Assembly (NCBI RefSeq): GCF_001073085.1
Contig: NZ_JVFV01000014.1
Location: 1 to 32,925 of the forward strand
Reading direction: 5' to 3'
Length of the DNA: 32,925 nucleotides
Source of the DNA: Streptococcus pseudopneumoniae
GTDB lineage: Bacteria; Bacillota; Bacilli; Lactobacillales; Streptococcaceae
The translations under genes were made by a program, and so were the position numbers. The notes beneath the pieces were generated by a model. The model did not search any database. It worked only from the letters and a program-made list of their open reading frames with translations, and was not told the DNA's origin. Shown in pieces: positions 6,624 to 15,322 of the stretch. Every line of letters starts with the position of its first letter. Position 1 is the stretch's first letter.

Positions 6624-7850
6624 TTATTTTTGTGAAGCACCTAAAACTTCTTCAGAAACTCGGACAAAAGTCTCAATGATATAATCTACTTCTTCATCCG
6701 TTAATTTGGTGTGAAGCGGTAGTGTAATCTCGTTTACAAAGTAGGCATAAGCCTTAGGATAGTTTGCCATGTCAAAGCCAAGATTCTTGTAAGCTGTCAA
6801 AAGTGGAAGCGGTTTGTAGTGAACGTTACTTGCGATTCCTGCTTTGGCCAATTCTTGGATAATTTGATTGCGTTGCTCGAGACTAGCACCTTCTACATGG
6901 GTAACGTAAAGGTGACGACAAGATTCAACAGTATCTGTCTCATGAGCCAATGGGTGAATACGAGTTCCTGCAAATCCACGGTCATAGCGAGTTACGATTT
7001 CTTTACGACGTTGAAGCAAGCCAGGATAACGATCCAATTGTGCCAAACCAATTGAAGCCATGATATCCGTCATGTTGCACTTGTAGGCAGGAGTTACGAT
7101 ATCGTATTCCCATGAACCTAGTTGCATCTTGGCAAGAGCATCTTTTGTTTGACCATGAAGAGATAGGATTTGGAATTCCTTGTACATTTCTTCATCATCA
7201 ATAGCTGGATTAGCTTTCCAAGTAGCACTTCCTCCTTCAGCAGTTGTAAAGTTCTTGACAGCGTGGAAAGAGAATGACGTAAAGTCTGCAATGGAACCAG
7301 CTGGTTGCCCTTTGTATGTTGAACCCAAAGCATGGGCGCTATCTGAGACAACAACGATACGGTTAAAGACTTTTTGCCACTTGCTAGTAGCTGTAAAGAG
7401 GTCACGTTTCTTCTCAACAACTTGGAACAAACGGTCATAGTCACAGACAATCCCTGCAAGTTCTACTGGGATGATAACCTTAGTCTTCTCAGTAATCGCT
7501 TGCTCAAGCTTGTCATAGTCCATTTCAAAGGTATCACCTTGGATATCAACCATAACTGGTGTAGCACCTACGTGAGTGATAACGCTACATGATGCTGTAT
7601 AAGTCATAGCCGGAACGATAACTTCATCGCCAGGACCCACTTCAAGCACGCGCAAGATCAATTCAAGAGCTGCTGTTGCAGAGTTGAGGCAGACTGTCTT
7701 AGGTGTCTGAGTATAGACGGACAGACGACGCTCCAATTCTTTTGTCTTAGGTCCTGTTGTAATCCAACCAGAACGAAGGGTATCTGCTACTTCAGCAATT
7801 TCAGCTTCGGTAATATCAGGTGGTGAAAATGGAATATTATACTTTGTCAT
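6624..7850 (-). CDS. DegT/DnrJ/EryC1/StrS family sugar aminotransferase
   Basis: 408 residues, PLP-dependent transaminase acting on a nucleotide-bound keto sugar. The PLP lysine is Lys199 in FSFHAVKN and the PLP aspartate is Asp170 in VVVSDSAHALG. The N-terminal GWITTGPKTKELE block is typical of C-4 aminotransferases. It follows a phosphoglycosyl transferase gene by 39 bases. In pneumococci this pair has been proposed to make and load the first teichoic-acid sugar, 2-acetamido-4-amino-2,4,6-trideoxygalactose (AATGal), so UDP-4-keto sugar to UDP-AATGal is the likely reaction (inference from context). The SD AAAGGAG is 6-7 bases before the ATG. No clear terminator follows, only A/T-rich sequence before the trp promoter. 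Confidence 0.85.
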   Translation of the reverse strand: MTKYNIPFSPPDITEAEIAEVADTLRSGWITTGPKTKELERRLSVYTQTPKTVCLNSATAALELILRVLEVGPGDEVIVPAMTYTASCSVITHVGATPVMVDIQGDTFEMDYDKLEQAITEKTKVIIPVELAGIVCDYDRLFQVVEKKRDLFTATSKWQKVFNRIVVVSDSAHALGSTYKGQPAGSIADFTSFSFHAVKNFTTAEGGSATWKANPAIDDEEMYKEFQILSLHGQTKDALAKMQLGSWEYDIVTPAYKCNMTDIMASIGLAQLDRYPGLLQRRKEIVTRYDRGFAGTRIHPLAHETDTVESCRHLYVTHVEGASLEQRNQIIQELAKAGIASNVHYKPLPLLTAYKNLGFDMANYPKAYAYFVNEITLPLHTKLTDEEVDYIIETFVRVSEEVLGASQK

Positions 7851-7889
7851 TGTTTTACTCCTTTGATCGGTTTCAATCTTGCGACTACT

Positions 7890-8582
7890 TTATTTTAAAA
7901 CTTCAAATACAGTCTGGAACATGATCTTGATATCTCCGAAGAAATTAAAATCACGTAGGTAGGCTAGATTATAGTGCATCTTTTCTGGAAGGACTCTTTC
8001 GACATAAGCTTGGTCGACCGTCATACCTTTTGCAGTCATTTGACTGATAATGGCATCCTCGTCCTTATAATTAATGCTGGCAAGGGATGTAATCCCTGCT
8101 GGTAAGAGCAAGGTAGCCATCATTTCAGGGCTATACTGCTCTGTGTAGCGTGGTACTTCTGGACGAGTTCCCACAAAGGACATCTCTCCTTTAAGAACAT
8201 TGACCAATTGTGGAAGTTCATCCAAACGAACACGGCGAATGAAATTTCCAACTTTGGTGATGCGACTATCATTTGCAGAAGTTACTAGGCTTCCTTTTTT
8301 ATCAGCATCTGTCACCATGGTACGGAATTTCCAAATCTTGAAGTGTCGGTTGTACTGGGTTACCCGCACCTGCTTATAAATGACTGGACCCTTACTATCT
8401 AGTTTGATCCAAATACTTAGAATCAGAAATACGGGTGAGGTCAAGATTAACAAGATCAAGGCTAGAACCAAATCTAGACAACGCTTGAGAATCAGTGAAC
8501 CTTTTCTTCCAGAGACGAGCTGGTAGTATGGTTTTACCTCGCTCAATTGCATCTCCTGAGGTAGTTCATCCCATTTCAGCAT
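7890..8582 (-). CDS. Phosphoglycosyl transferase (undecaprenyl-phosphate sugar-1-phosphate transferase)
   Basis: 230 residues, monotopic PGT fold: one hydrophobic re-entrant membrane helix near residues 33-55, the KFRTM segment, the catalytic Asp-Glu pair (Asp121-Glu122 in RLDELPQL), and the SFVGTRPE motif. It transfers a sugar 1-phosphate from UDP-sugar to undecaprenyl phosphate on the cytoplasmic membrane face. With the adjacent aminotransferase the likely donor is UDP-AATGal, starting teichoic-acid repeat assembly. Two ATGs are possible. The one at 8582 has GAGGAG 7 bases upstream, while the one at 8588 is too close to it, so I use 8582. Confidence 0.87.
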   Translation of the reverse strand: MLKWDELPQEMQLSEVKPYYQLVSGRKGSLILKRCLDLVLALILLILTSPVFLILSIWIKLDSKGPVIYKQVRVTQYNRHFKIWKFRTMVTDADKKGSLVTSANDSRITKVGNFIRRVRLDELPQLVNVLKGEMSFVGTRPEVPRYTEQYSPEMMATLLLPAGITSLASINYKDEDAIISQMTAKGMTVDQAYVERVLPEKMHYNLAYLRDFNFFGDIKIMFQTVFEVLK

Positions 8583-8628
8583 GCACATTCTCCTCTGTTT
8601 TTTAATATGTAATCTTTAAACATTCTAC

Positions 8629-8637
8629 ATTATACCA
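8629..8637 (-). promoter_or_regulatory. Extended -10 promoter of the transferase-aminotransferase operon
   Basis: Minus-strand TGG followed by TATAAT (8629-8634). A TTGCAC lies 19 bases upstream, a poor spacing. It is about 47 bases before the ATG. Confidence 0.55.
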
Positions 8638-8687
8638 CAAAATGAAAGAGGCAGTGCAAGAAATCTGTATTTTAAAGGAATTCTTCT

Positions 8688-10430
8688 CTAAGAAAGAGCC
8701 CCTGCCTGTAAACTATACATCTTGTGATAGGTTCCTCCTAAGACCAAAAGTTCCTCGTGTGTGCCGCTCTCGATGATTCGTCCCTTATCTAGGACATAGA
8801 TACAGTTAGCATCCTGAATGGTAGAAAGACGATGGGCGATGGCAATGGTCGTCCGACCTTGTCTCATCTTGGCTAGAGAATTTTGAACTAGGGCTTCTGT
8901 TTCAGAATCAATATTGGCTGTCGCTTCATCCAAAATCAGAATTTTAGGTTGACTGGCAACAGTTCTAGCAAAGGCCAGTAGCTGACGTTGACCAGTTGAG
9001 AAACTCGAACCACGCTCTGACACAGGAGCATCATAACCTAAAGGAAGATCCTGAATGAAGGAATCTGCATCCACAAATTCTGCTGCAGCCTTGACTTGGT
9101 CATCACTGATATCTTGGTACATGGCGATATTGGACTTGATGGTCCCATGATAGAGGAAAGGTTCCTGTAGAACCAGTCCGATGTTTTTTCTCAACTCCTC
9201 TTGACTATACTTACGAATATCCACACCATCAAGGAGAACTCGACCAGACTGGAATTCATAAAAGCGCATGAGAACATTGATGATAGAAGATTTCCCAGAG
9301 CCAGTATGCCCGACAAAGGCGATGGTTTCACCTTTATTGACGGTAAAGGAGATATCATCTAGAATTTGGTGTTTTCCATCATAAGAGAAGGACACATGTT
9401 CAAAACGGATATTTCCTTCTTGAATCTCCACTTGTCCATTTTCTTGGACCGGTTCATAGTTGGTCTCATCGATAAGTGCAAAAACACGACCTGCTGAAAC
9501 CATAGATGTCTGAAGGGTAGAAAAGTTCTGCGTTACCTCAATCAGGGGATCAAAGAGGCGATTGATATACTGGATAAAGGCATACATGGTCCCTGCTGTT
9601 ATGCCTAGATAGAGACCACGATAGCCAAAGTAAGCCATCAAAACTGCATAGCCCAATAACTTCAACAAACTCATGGCCGGACGTAAAAAGAGGGAATCCA
9701 GGGCTACTGAACGGTTAGCGTAGACCAGGTGTTCCTGATTTATCTCATCAAACTCTTCTTGCAGGCGCTTTTCTTGATTAAAGGCTTGAATGATGCGAAT
9801 CCCTTCGATGTTTTCTGCAAGTTTACTGTTGATATCTGACAAGAGACTTCTGGTTTTTTCGATAACCTTGACCGATTTTTTACGGTAGAGATTGACCAAA
9901 AGGAAAACCAAGGGTAAAAAGAGTAGAACCAAAGCTGTCAGACGATAGTCCAGAACAAGCATGGTATAAAGGGTTGTCACAAAGATAAAGACCGCCGAGA
10001 TAAAGCTGGACAAAATCCCTGAAAACATATCACTGATTGTCTCTGTGTCATTGGTCAAACGAGAAACGATGGAACCTGCTGGTGTTTTATCAAAATAAGA
10101 CATGCCTAGTTTTTCCATATTGGCAAAGGCATCACGTCGAATATCTCTAACAATGCTGTAGGACACACGCGCAAAGAGGCGATTCCCCACATATTGGACA
10201 ATGGTTTGAAGAATGTAGAGACCATAGTAAACTAGCAAAACTGTAACAGCAAGCTGGTTGAGATTATGTAGATACTGGTCGATAAAGTGAGAAGCTACTA
10301 GGGGAATTACGCTCTTAATAACAGTCGTCATAAGGAGAAAGGCTAAGGCTAAAAAGGTGAGGAGACCGTAAGGCTTGAGATAGGACAACAAGCGTTTTAA
10401 TACAGCCCATTGTGCTTGTTTATTGCGCAT
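8688..10430 (-). CDS. Heterodimeric ABC exporter half-transporter, catalytic-site subunit
   Basis: 580 residues: six-helix exporter membrane domain (about 15-310) fused to a nucleotide-binding domain. Walker A is GHTGSGKS (374-381), Walker B ends in Asp501-Glu502 (normal catalytic glutamate), and the switch histidine is His533. The ABC signature is altered to FSTGQ (477-481) instead of LSGGQ. The partner gene upstream has a normal signature but lacks the catalytic glutamate. This is the exact complementary pattern of LmrCD/BmrCD/TM287-288-type heterodimers with one active and one degenerate ATP site. The start overlaps the partner gene by 11 bases. Substrate unknown; drug or lipid/peptide efflux is typical. 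Confidence 0.88.
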   Translation of the reverse strand: MRNKQAQWAVLKRLLSYLKPYGLLTFLALAFLLMTTVIKSVIPLVASHFIDQYLHNLNQLAVTVLLVYYGLYILQTIVQYVGNRLFARVSYSIVRDIRRDAFANMEKLGMSYFDKTPAGSIVSRLTNDTETISDMFSGILSSFISAVFIFVTTLYTMLVLDYRLTALVLLFLPLVFLLVNLYRKKSVKVIEKTRSLLSDINSKLAENIEGIRIIQAFNQEKRLQEEFDEINQEHLVYANRSVALDSLFLRPAMSLLKLLGYAVLMAYFGYRGLYLGITAGTMYAFIQYINRLFDPLIEVTQNFSTLQTSMVSAGRVFALIDETNYEPVQENGQVEIQEGNIRFEHVSFSYDGKHQILDDISFTVNKGETIAFVGHTGSGKSSIINVLMRFYEFQSGRVLLDGVDIRKYSQEELRKNIGLVLQEPFLYHGTIKSNIAMYQDISDDQVKAAAEFVDADSFIQDLPLGYDAPVSERGSSFSTGQRQLLAFARTVASQPKILILDEATANIDSETEALVQNSLAKMRQGRTTIAIAHRLSTIQDANCIYVLDKGRIIESGTHEELLVLGGTYHKMYSLQAGALS

Positions 10431-12165
10431 CTTCTTCCCCTTTCATTTCTAATTGTTGTGACTGGTAGGTTTGTGCATACCAACCATCCAAGGCTAGTAA
10501 GTCTTCATGTGTACCTCGTTCAATGATGCGACCATTTTGCATGACCAAAATCAAATCCGCATGAACAACTGCACTGAGACGATGGGCAGTGATAATGGTC
10601 GTTTTATCTCTGCGAGTTTCCTTGAGATTATCGATAATAGCGAACTCTGTCTTGGCATCTACAGCTGACAAGGAATCATCTAAAATCAGGATATCAGGAT
10701 TTAAAATCATAGCCCGACTCATAGCCAGACGTTGCTTTTGTCCACCAGATAGACTGACACCTTTTTCACCAATAACCGTGTCAAATCCCTGGGGCATGGC
10801 TTGAATATCTTGATAGACTTGTGCCAGCTTAGTTGCTTCTTCTACTGCAGAGAAAGGCAGGTCGGGATTTCCAAAGCGGATATTGTCTAGGATAGAGCTA
10901 GCAAAGAGAAATTGATCCTGTGGGACGTATCCCATTAAACTACGCAAGTCGGCTAGTCGATAGTCACGAATATCGTGACCATTTAGATAAATGGCTCCTT
11001 GGTCAACGTCATACTCACGTAAGAGCAACTTAATCAAAGCAGTTTTCCCTGAACCAGTCTGACCAACCAAGCCCAGAGTTTGCCCTTTTTCAAGGATAAA
11101 ATGAATATCTTTCAGTGTCTCTTCGTCTTCAAAGGCGAAACTATCAATAGCATAGTCCAAACGGCCATTTTCAATCCCGTCAAGTGGAGATTCTGGATCT
11201 TTGACAGGTGACTCTTGAGACAAGAGACTCTCAATCCGTTGGTAAGAAACTTTCCCTCTTTGAGTAATATTAAAGAGGAACCCAATCGCCATCAAAGGCC
11301 AGACCAACATATCCAAGTAAGAGATAAAGGTGACCAGATTACCGACGGTTACTTGTCCCGCTTGCACCATAAAGGAACCGACCAAGAGAGTTAAGACATA
11401 AGAAGAACCTACAAAGAGCAAAACCATCGGGTCAAAGAGACTATCATATTTCATGGTTTGGAGATTCTTTTGGAAGGTCAAATCATTGACTTCCTGGAAA
11501 GATGCCAATTCATCAGACTGATAGCCAAAGGACTTGGTTACCTTGATACCTGATACAGACTCTTGAACCTTATTGTTGAGCTCAGAAAAGGCTGCTTGCG
11601 ATTCGCCAAAAGCTTTGTGGGTCTTTCTCCCCAAACGACTAGTCGCATAGGCCATAAATGGCAAAGGTAGAATGGCAACCAAGGTCATCTGCCAAGAAAT
11701 GCTAAAGAGCATGGTCAACAAAGTTACCAAGGCTGTGATTGAGGCATCCACTGCCATCATGACACCACCACCTGCTAAACGAGTCAGAGCATTGATATCA
11801 TTGGTTGCGTGAGCCATCAGGTCCCCGGTCCGATAATTCTGATAAAAAGCAGGCGACATCTTTGTAAAATGCTCAAATAGTCTTGAACGCATGATTTGTC
11901 CCAGTCGGTAGGAGGTTCCTAGGATATACATGCGCCAAACATAACGCAGATAGTACATCCCGAAAGCAGCGAGCAGGAGATAAAAGAGATGATGCAGGAG
12001 CTCATCCTGTGTTAATCGTCCCGAAGTGATGGCATCGATCACGCGCCCCATAACCATAGGTGGGATGAGGTTAAGCACAGAGACCAAGACCAAAGCCACG
12101 ATTCCAACTAGGTAACGACGTTTTTCTAACTTAAAAAACCACCAGAGTTTTTGGATGATAGACAT
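10420..12165 (-). CDS. Heterodimeric ABC exporter half-transporter, degenerate-site subunit
   Basis: 581 residues, same architecture as its partner: exporter membrane domain, Walker A GQTGSGKT (368-375), canonical signature LSGGQ (472-476), and Walker B ILILDD where Asp497 replaces the catalytic glutamate. The ATP site formed with the partner's FSTGQ should bind but barely hydrolyse ATP. I chose the ATG at 12165 with AAAGGAA 5 bases upstream rather than a start 7 codons earlier. It lies behind the DUF421 gene with a hairpin between them, so partial read-through from that promoter is possible. Confidence 0.87.
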   Translation of the reverse strand: MSIIQKLWWFFKLEKRRYLVGIVALVLVSVLNLIPPMVMGRVIDAITSGRLTQDELLHHLFYLLLAAFGMYYLRYVWRMYILGTSYRLGQIMRSRLFEHFTKMSPAFYQNYRTGDLMAHATNDINALTRLAGGGVMMAVDASITALVTLLTMLFSISWQMTLVAILPLPFMAYATSRLGRKTHKAFGESQAAFSELNNKVQESVSGIKVTKSFGYQSDELASFQEVNDLTFQKNLQTMKYDSLFDPMVLLFVGSSYVLTLLVGSFMVQAGQVTVGNLVTFISYLDMLVWPLMAIGFLFNITQRGKVSYQRIESLLSQESPVKDPESPLDGIENGRLDYAIDSFAFEDEETLKDIHFILEKGQTLGLVGQTGSGKTALIKLLLREYDVDQGAIYLNGHDIRDYRLADLRSLMGYVPQDQFLFASSILDNIRFGNPDLPFSAVEEATKLAQVYQDIQAMPQGFDTVIGEKGVSLSGGQKQRLAMSRAMILNPDILILDDSLSAVDAKTEFAIIDNLKETRRDKTTIITAHRLSAVVHADLILVMQNGRIIERGTHEDLLALDGWYAQTYQSQQLEMKGEEDAQ

Positions 12166-12191
12166 AAAATTCCTTTCTAATGACAAATGGA

Positions 12192-12219
12192 AACCTGAGG
12201 CATGAACCCCAGGTTTTTC
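12192..12219. terminator. Hairpin between DUF421 and ABC exporter genes
   Basis: Nine-base arms AACCTGAGG/CCCCAGGTT with one mismatch. The T-run (TTTTTCTTATT) is on the plus strand, while on the minus strand, the direction of the genes, only GGTTTCCATTTG follows. As a minus-strand terminator it should be weak or partial. Confidence 0.45.
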
Positions 12220-12855
12220 TTATTCATAGGTGACGACGCTTAGTTGACCCTTATCATACTCAGCGATAAATATATTGGCCACATTATCATACCCTTGCTT
12301 ATTCAGATGATCTAGGAGCCATTCTTCCGTTAAGCTGAGAGTATCGAGGACATCCGACTGAATGACACCATCTGTGATGACAGGATACTTAGGATTTTCA
12401 TCTCCATTTTGTACTACAATCAGCTGACCGTTTTGCTCCTGCATAGCTCGTTTGACTTGTTTCATTTGGAAAATTCCCTGACTACGGAGCTTAAGAGCTA
12501 CGTCCGCTGCTGACAAACCAACCGAACGGCAAGCTTCTGGATCAATCTTCCCATTTTTGATGAGCAGGGTTGGCTTCCCATCAATCAAACGTTTCACAAA
12601 GTGAACATTGTTGTTGAGCCATTTGAGAGTCAAGACCAGAATGGTCCACATAATCAGGATAACTGCATACTGAAGGATACTGATGGCGCTATTGTAAATC
12701 ACCCCACCGATGATACCCCCTAGCACATAGTTCTGGATTTGGTCTATTGCTGAGTTAGGCGCTAGGTTGCCCTTTCCTGTTACATTGATTACAAAAACCA
12801 GAGAAAAGAGACCCAAGGCTAGTTTGATTAAAATTTCGATATAATTAAGTGTCAT
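12220..12855 (-). CDS. DUF421 family membrane protein (YetF/YrbG-like)
   Basis: 211 residues. Three N-terminal hydrophobic helices (about 7-27, 43-60, 62-80) are followed by a cytoplasmic alpha/beta domain with the family block GKPTLLIKNGKI and the SAADVALKLRSQGI segment. DUF421 proteins (YetF of Bacillus) are membrane proteins of poorly defined function, linked in some bacteria to spores or stress. Its start overlaps the stop of the DUF3290 gene as ATGA, so the two are translationally coupled and probably form a complex. SD GGAGGTG upstream of the ATG. Confidence 0.85.
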   Translation of the reverse strand: MTLNYIEILIKLALGLFSLVFVINVTGKGNLAPNSAIDQIQNYVLGGIIGGVIYNSAISILQYAVILIMWTILVLTLKWLNNNVHFVKRLIDGKPTLLIKNGKIDPEACRSVGLSAADVALKLRSQGIFQMKQVKRAMQEQNGQLIVVQNGDENPKYPVITDGVIQSDVLDTLSLTEEWLLDHLNKQGYDNVANIFIAEYDKGQLSVVTYE

Positions 12856-13307
12856 TTGTTCACCTCCACCAGTTCAATTGCATCTGTTTTATACAATTCC
12901 ACTTTCTCTAACAGGTACTTGTCTGGCTCACTGCCGTTCAGGACACGATAATAACGATCTCCCACCTTGATAAGTGCGCCATCAGTGTTTGTGGAAGTAT
13001 TAACATAGACTTCTGACTTGTCTACTCCCAAATCTTTGGAAACAACCTCGATGAAATGAAGTGAAGTTTGAAATTTATTGTTAGAAACTTGATTGTTTTG
13101 ATAAGTCGTGATGCTGACCAAAAGTAGAGCTAATAAGGTCAGAGCTGAAATCATGACCAACTCACGAAATTTGGTCCCCTTTTTATCATGGTATGCCTTA
13201 AAAGCAAAAAAACCTGTCACAGCTAATAGAACAATCCCAAAGCCAACCATGATACCATTTTGCTGACCGATTTGGCTGAGTACATAGTCATAAGAGTAGA
13301 ACTTCAT
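12852..13307 (-). CDS. DUF3290 family membrane protein
   Basis: 151 residues, two N-terminal hydrophobic helices (about 18-36 and 48-66) followed by a soluble region that would lie outside or inside as a small beta-rich domain. It matches DUF3290, which in lactic acid bacteria regularly sits next to DUF421 genes. No function is known to me. The SD GGGGAG lies about 9 bases before the ATG, and a good TTGAAA-17-TATAAT promoter lies upstream. It heads the DUF3290-DUF421 operon, possibly extending into the ABC exporter. Confidence 0.8.
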   Translation of the reverse strand: MKFYSYDYVLSQIGQQNGIMVGFGIVLLAVTGFFAFKAYHDKKGTKFRELVMISALTLLALLLVSITTYQNNQVSNNKFQTSLHFIEVVSKDLGVDKSEVYVNTSTNTDGALIKVGDRYYRVLNGSEPDKYLLEKVELYKTDAIELVEVNK

Positions 13308-13340
13308 CTATTTTCACTCCCCTTCATAAAATCATTCTTA

Positions 13341-13369
13341 ATTATAAACGAAAGAGGGTGATTTTTCAA
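13341..13369 (-). promoter_or_regulatory. Promoter of the DUF3290-DUF421 operon
   Basis: Minus strand: TTGAAA (13364-13369), 17 bases, TATAAT (13341-13346), 33 bases before the ATG. Confidence 0.75.
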
Positions 13370-13372
13370 ACT

Positions 13373-13395
13373 ATACGCTGGGGAAATACGCGTAT
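13373..13395. repeat. Inverted repeat upstream of the DUF3290 promoter
   Basis: ATACGC and GCGTAT arms separated by 11 bases, directly upstream of the -35 and about 40 bases after the SdpI-like gene. No T-run. It could be an activator or repressor site, or a weak terminator of the neighbouring gene. Confidence 0.3.
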
Positions 13396-13433
13396 CAGAC
13401 CAACTTCTCTAACTAACGACTCAAATACCTATT

Positions 13434-14075
13434 TCAAGATTCTGATTTTGATAATTGATAAGAATAGACACTAGGAATTATCACTACAAAGAAAAGTGTC
13501 AAGAAGAATACCCAGTAAACATATAGCTGAACAAAGGCATTTAGAAACAATAACAATCCTCCTAATACCCAAATTTTTCCAGCTAGGCGATGCGTTTTGC
13601 TCCAGTTCTCATCATTCTCCAAAGTCCACGGAAGTCGAATACCGATTATATAATTTCGGCGTGTTTTTGGTAGATAATTTCCAATTACAATCATGATGAC
13701 TCCCATAAAAATCTGAGCTAGAATTCCACTTATCATAGAATAACCCAAAGATGCTCCGTAGATAGAAATCATCGATAGACAAGATACAAAAGGAATAATC
13801 CAGTAAATCAAAAGTTGTATTTTTGAACTAATATTGCTGGACTTAGGATCCTTGATCATCAAGAATAGAATCAACCAATGCATCAAAAGCATGAGAGCCG
13901 GTAATCCAAAGATAGCAAACATTTTATGATCGTAGCCATCTGCTTGGCCCAGTAGATTAAAATGAGTCGGCATCTTCTCTGGTAGTTGAAACCAGAAAAC
14001 ACAACCTATAAGGGTAGGCAGTAGGATAAGAATGCTAGTATATAATACCAATTTCTTATTGATTTTTATCTTCAT
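13434..14075 (-). CDS. SdpI-like membrane protein (DUF1648 + SdpI domains)
   Basis: 213 residues with about six hydrophobic helices. The N-terminal DUF1648 motif LPEKMPTHFNLLGQADG (31-47) and the downstream SdpI motif (RRNYIIGIRLPWTL, then ENWSKTHRLAGK) identify the family. In Bacillus SdpI gives immunity to the SdpC toxin and sequesters the SdpR repressor at the membrane. Here the gene starts immediately after the stop of an SdpR-size ArsR repressor (TAG then ATG, SD AAAGGAG), the same gene pairing. No SdpC-like toxin gene is visible nearby, so this is an immunity-type or sensing unit without its own toxin. Confidence 0.85.
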   Translation of the reverse strand: MKIKINKKLVLYTSILILLPTLIGCVFWFQLPEKMPTHFNLLGQADGYDHKMFAIFGLPALMLLMHWLILFLMIKDPKSSNISSKIQLLIYWIIPFVSCLSMISIYGASLGYSMISGILAQIFMGVIMIVIGNYLPKTRRNYIIGIRLPWTLENDENWSKTHRLAGKIWVLGGLLLFLNAFVQLYVYWVFFLTLFFVVIIPSVYSYQLSKSES

Positions 14076-14342
14076 CTAAAAATCTCCTTTCAGTTCTGCT
14101 AACCACACCATCATATCCTCTAAAACTGATGTATTTAACTCATAATAAATAAAGTTTTTCTCTTTCATTTCACGAATCAAATCCGCTGCTTTCAAAATCG
14201 TAAGGTGGTGTGAAATTGTTGCACCTGTTAACTCAAAATGACTGGCAATTTCTCCTGCAGATAACCTGCCTGTTTTAAGCAAATTCAAAATCTCCCTCCT
14301 GACTGGATGAGATAAAGCTTTAAAGCTATTTGCAAAACTCAT
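14076..14342 (-). CDS. ArsR/SdpR-type winged-helix repressor
   Basis: 88 residues, a minimal ArsR-fold regulator: ALSHPVRREILNLLKTGRLSAGEIA, then recognition helix GATISHHLTILKAADLI and a wing. It has no metal-binding CxC motif, so it is not a metal sensor; size and context fit SdpR. The start overlaps the end of the CPBP gene by 17 bases (SD AAAGGAAG), and the stop abuts the SdpI-like gene. The expected control is repression of its own operon, probably through the palindromes around 15243-15322, with release when SdpI captures the repressor (inference from Bacillus). Confidence 0.87.
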   Translation of the reverse strand: MSFANSFKALSHPVRREILNLLKTGRLSAGEIASHFELTGATISHHLTILKAADLIREMKEKNFIYYELNTSVLEDMMVWLAELKGDF

Positions 14343-15225
14343 GGTGCTTCCTTTCTATTCGCAATATCAGTAAGGCAAGGAATAAGCAGGGTAGCACTGC
14401 TATCAGTCCTGCTGGTGACGGACCAAAAATCAAGAGGCTTGAAGCTTTTTCTCCAGGCAGTTGAAAGAGTAGTCCAAAACCTGCAGTTGCATTGATTGCC
14501 CCATGAAATAGTGCTGAAGCCCAGATAGAACCTGTCTTTTCCATCAACCAGCTCAACAATATTCCTACACTAAAACAAAATAGGAACATGGCAACAATTC
14601 CCAAAACAGGATAAGCAAAATAAGTTAGTCCATAATTAAAGCCTTGCAAATTAATTGGTAAATGCCATAGACTCCAAATGAGACCAAGTAAGACATGAGT
14701 CTGTACTAGTGAAAATCGTTCTCTTAGAGTTGGGTAAAGATAACCACGCCAACCAATTTCCTCTCCCAATGCAAATAAGCTATTAAGAAAAGGAGCGTAG
14801 GTTAAACTAGCTAGAATTTGAATCAAGACCAAAGAAGATAGGGGGATCGGTGATTGAAGTACTCCTTTTTCTTGTAAGATAGCTTGAATAAATTCAAAAC
14901 CAAGGCTGAAATTGTTAGGAAATACAAGAAAATAAAGTCCTGCTCCTAAGAAACTGATAACTGCTGGCAACCAGATAGCTAGTAAGTAAAAGCCCCAGTT
15001 CCTCTTGAGATTCACGACTAATTTAGACTTGATTCCACTAGGTTTTTTCGTTATTTTCCCTAAGAGAAAGACTGCAAGCGCAGGCATCCACATGGCCACA
15101 ATACTAGCAAGCTGACTCCATGGAGAATTTAGTCCAATACCACTTAGCCATAGTGCCAACCATATTATCCAAGCAAGACCATAAGACAAGACCACAAAAA
15201 GAAGGATTGTTCTCTTATTTGACAT
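14326..15225 (-). CDS. CPBP family intramembrane metalloprotease (Abi/CAAX type)
   Basis: 299 residues, about eight hydrophobic helices. The three conserved CPBP motifs are present: EExxxR as Glu155-Glu156 to Arg160 (GEEIGWRGYL), the second-motif histidine His188 (SLWHLP), and HxxxN as His241 to Asn245 (FHGAIN). In streptococci and lactobacilli such proteins are often tied to bacteriocin self-immunity. It is the first gene of a coupled three-gene operon with the SdpR-like and SdpI-like genes. The start ATG is preceded only by a weak GAAAGTGA. Confidence 0.85.
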   Translation of the reverse strand: MSNKRTILLFVVLSYGLAWIIWLALWLSGIGLNSPWSQLASIVAMWMPALAVFLLGKITKKPSGIKSKLVVNLKRNWGFYLLAIWLPAVISFLGAGLYFLVFPNNFSLGFEFIQAILQEKGVLQSPIPLSSLVLIQILASLTYAPFLNSLFALGEEIGWRGYLYPTLRERFSLVQTHVLLGLIWSLWHLPINLQGFNYGLTYFAYPVLGIVAMFLFCFSVGILLSWLMEKTGSIWASALFHGAINATAGFGLLFQLPGEKASSLLIFGPSPAGLIAVLPCLFLALLILRIERKHHEFCK

Positions 15226-15242
15226 ATTTGTAACTTCACTTT

Positions 15243-15266
15243 CTATTTAGATGTTTTTCTAAATAA
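15243..15266. promoter_or_regulatory. Operator-like palindrome 1 at the CPBP-sdpRI promoter
   Basis: ATTTAGA (15245-15251) and TCTAAAT (15258-15264) form a perfect 7-base dyad around 6 bases. It lies just downstream of the -10, covering the expected transcription start. Its sequence is repeated as palindrome 2. Confidence 0.6.
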
Positions 15267-15267
15267 T

Positions 15268-15295
15268 ATTATATACCTTTCCACTCCAAATACAA
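15268..15295 (-). promoter_or_regulatory. Promoter of the CPBP-sdpRI operon
   Basis: Minus strand: TTGTAT (15290-15295), 16 bases, TATAAT (15268-15273). It lies between the two operator-like palindromes. Confidence 0.6.
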
Positions 15296-15298
15296 GAA

Positions 15299-15322
15299 CT
15301 ATTTAGATTTTTTTCAAAATAG
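15299..15322. promoter_or_regulatory. Operator-like palindrome 2 at the CPBP-sdpRI promoter
   Basis: A 24-base copy of palindrome 1 in the same orientation, sharing CTATTTAGAT and the TTTTTC-A-AAATA part, 56 bases away and just upstream of the -35. AACTATTT/AAATAGTT arms (15297-15324) make it a dyad as well. Confidence 0.55.

Noticed and set aside
7118..7459. 113-codon minus-strand frame inside the aminotransferase gene
   Set aside because: It is another frame of the same strand within a full-length PLP enzyme; composition and lack of an SD mark it as a shadow.
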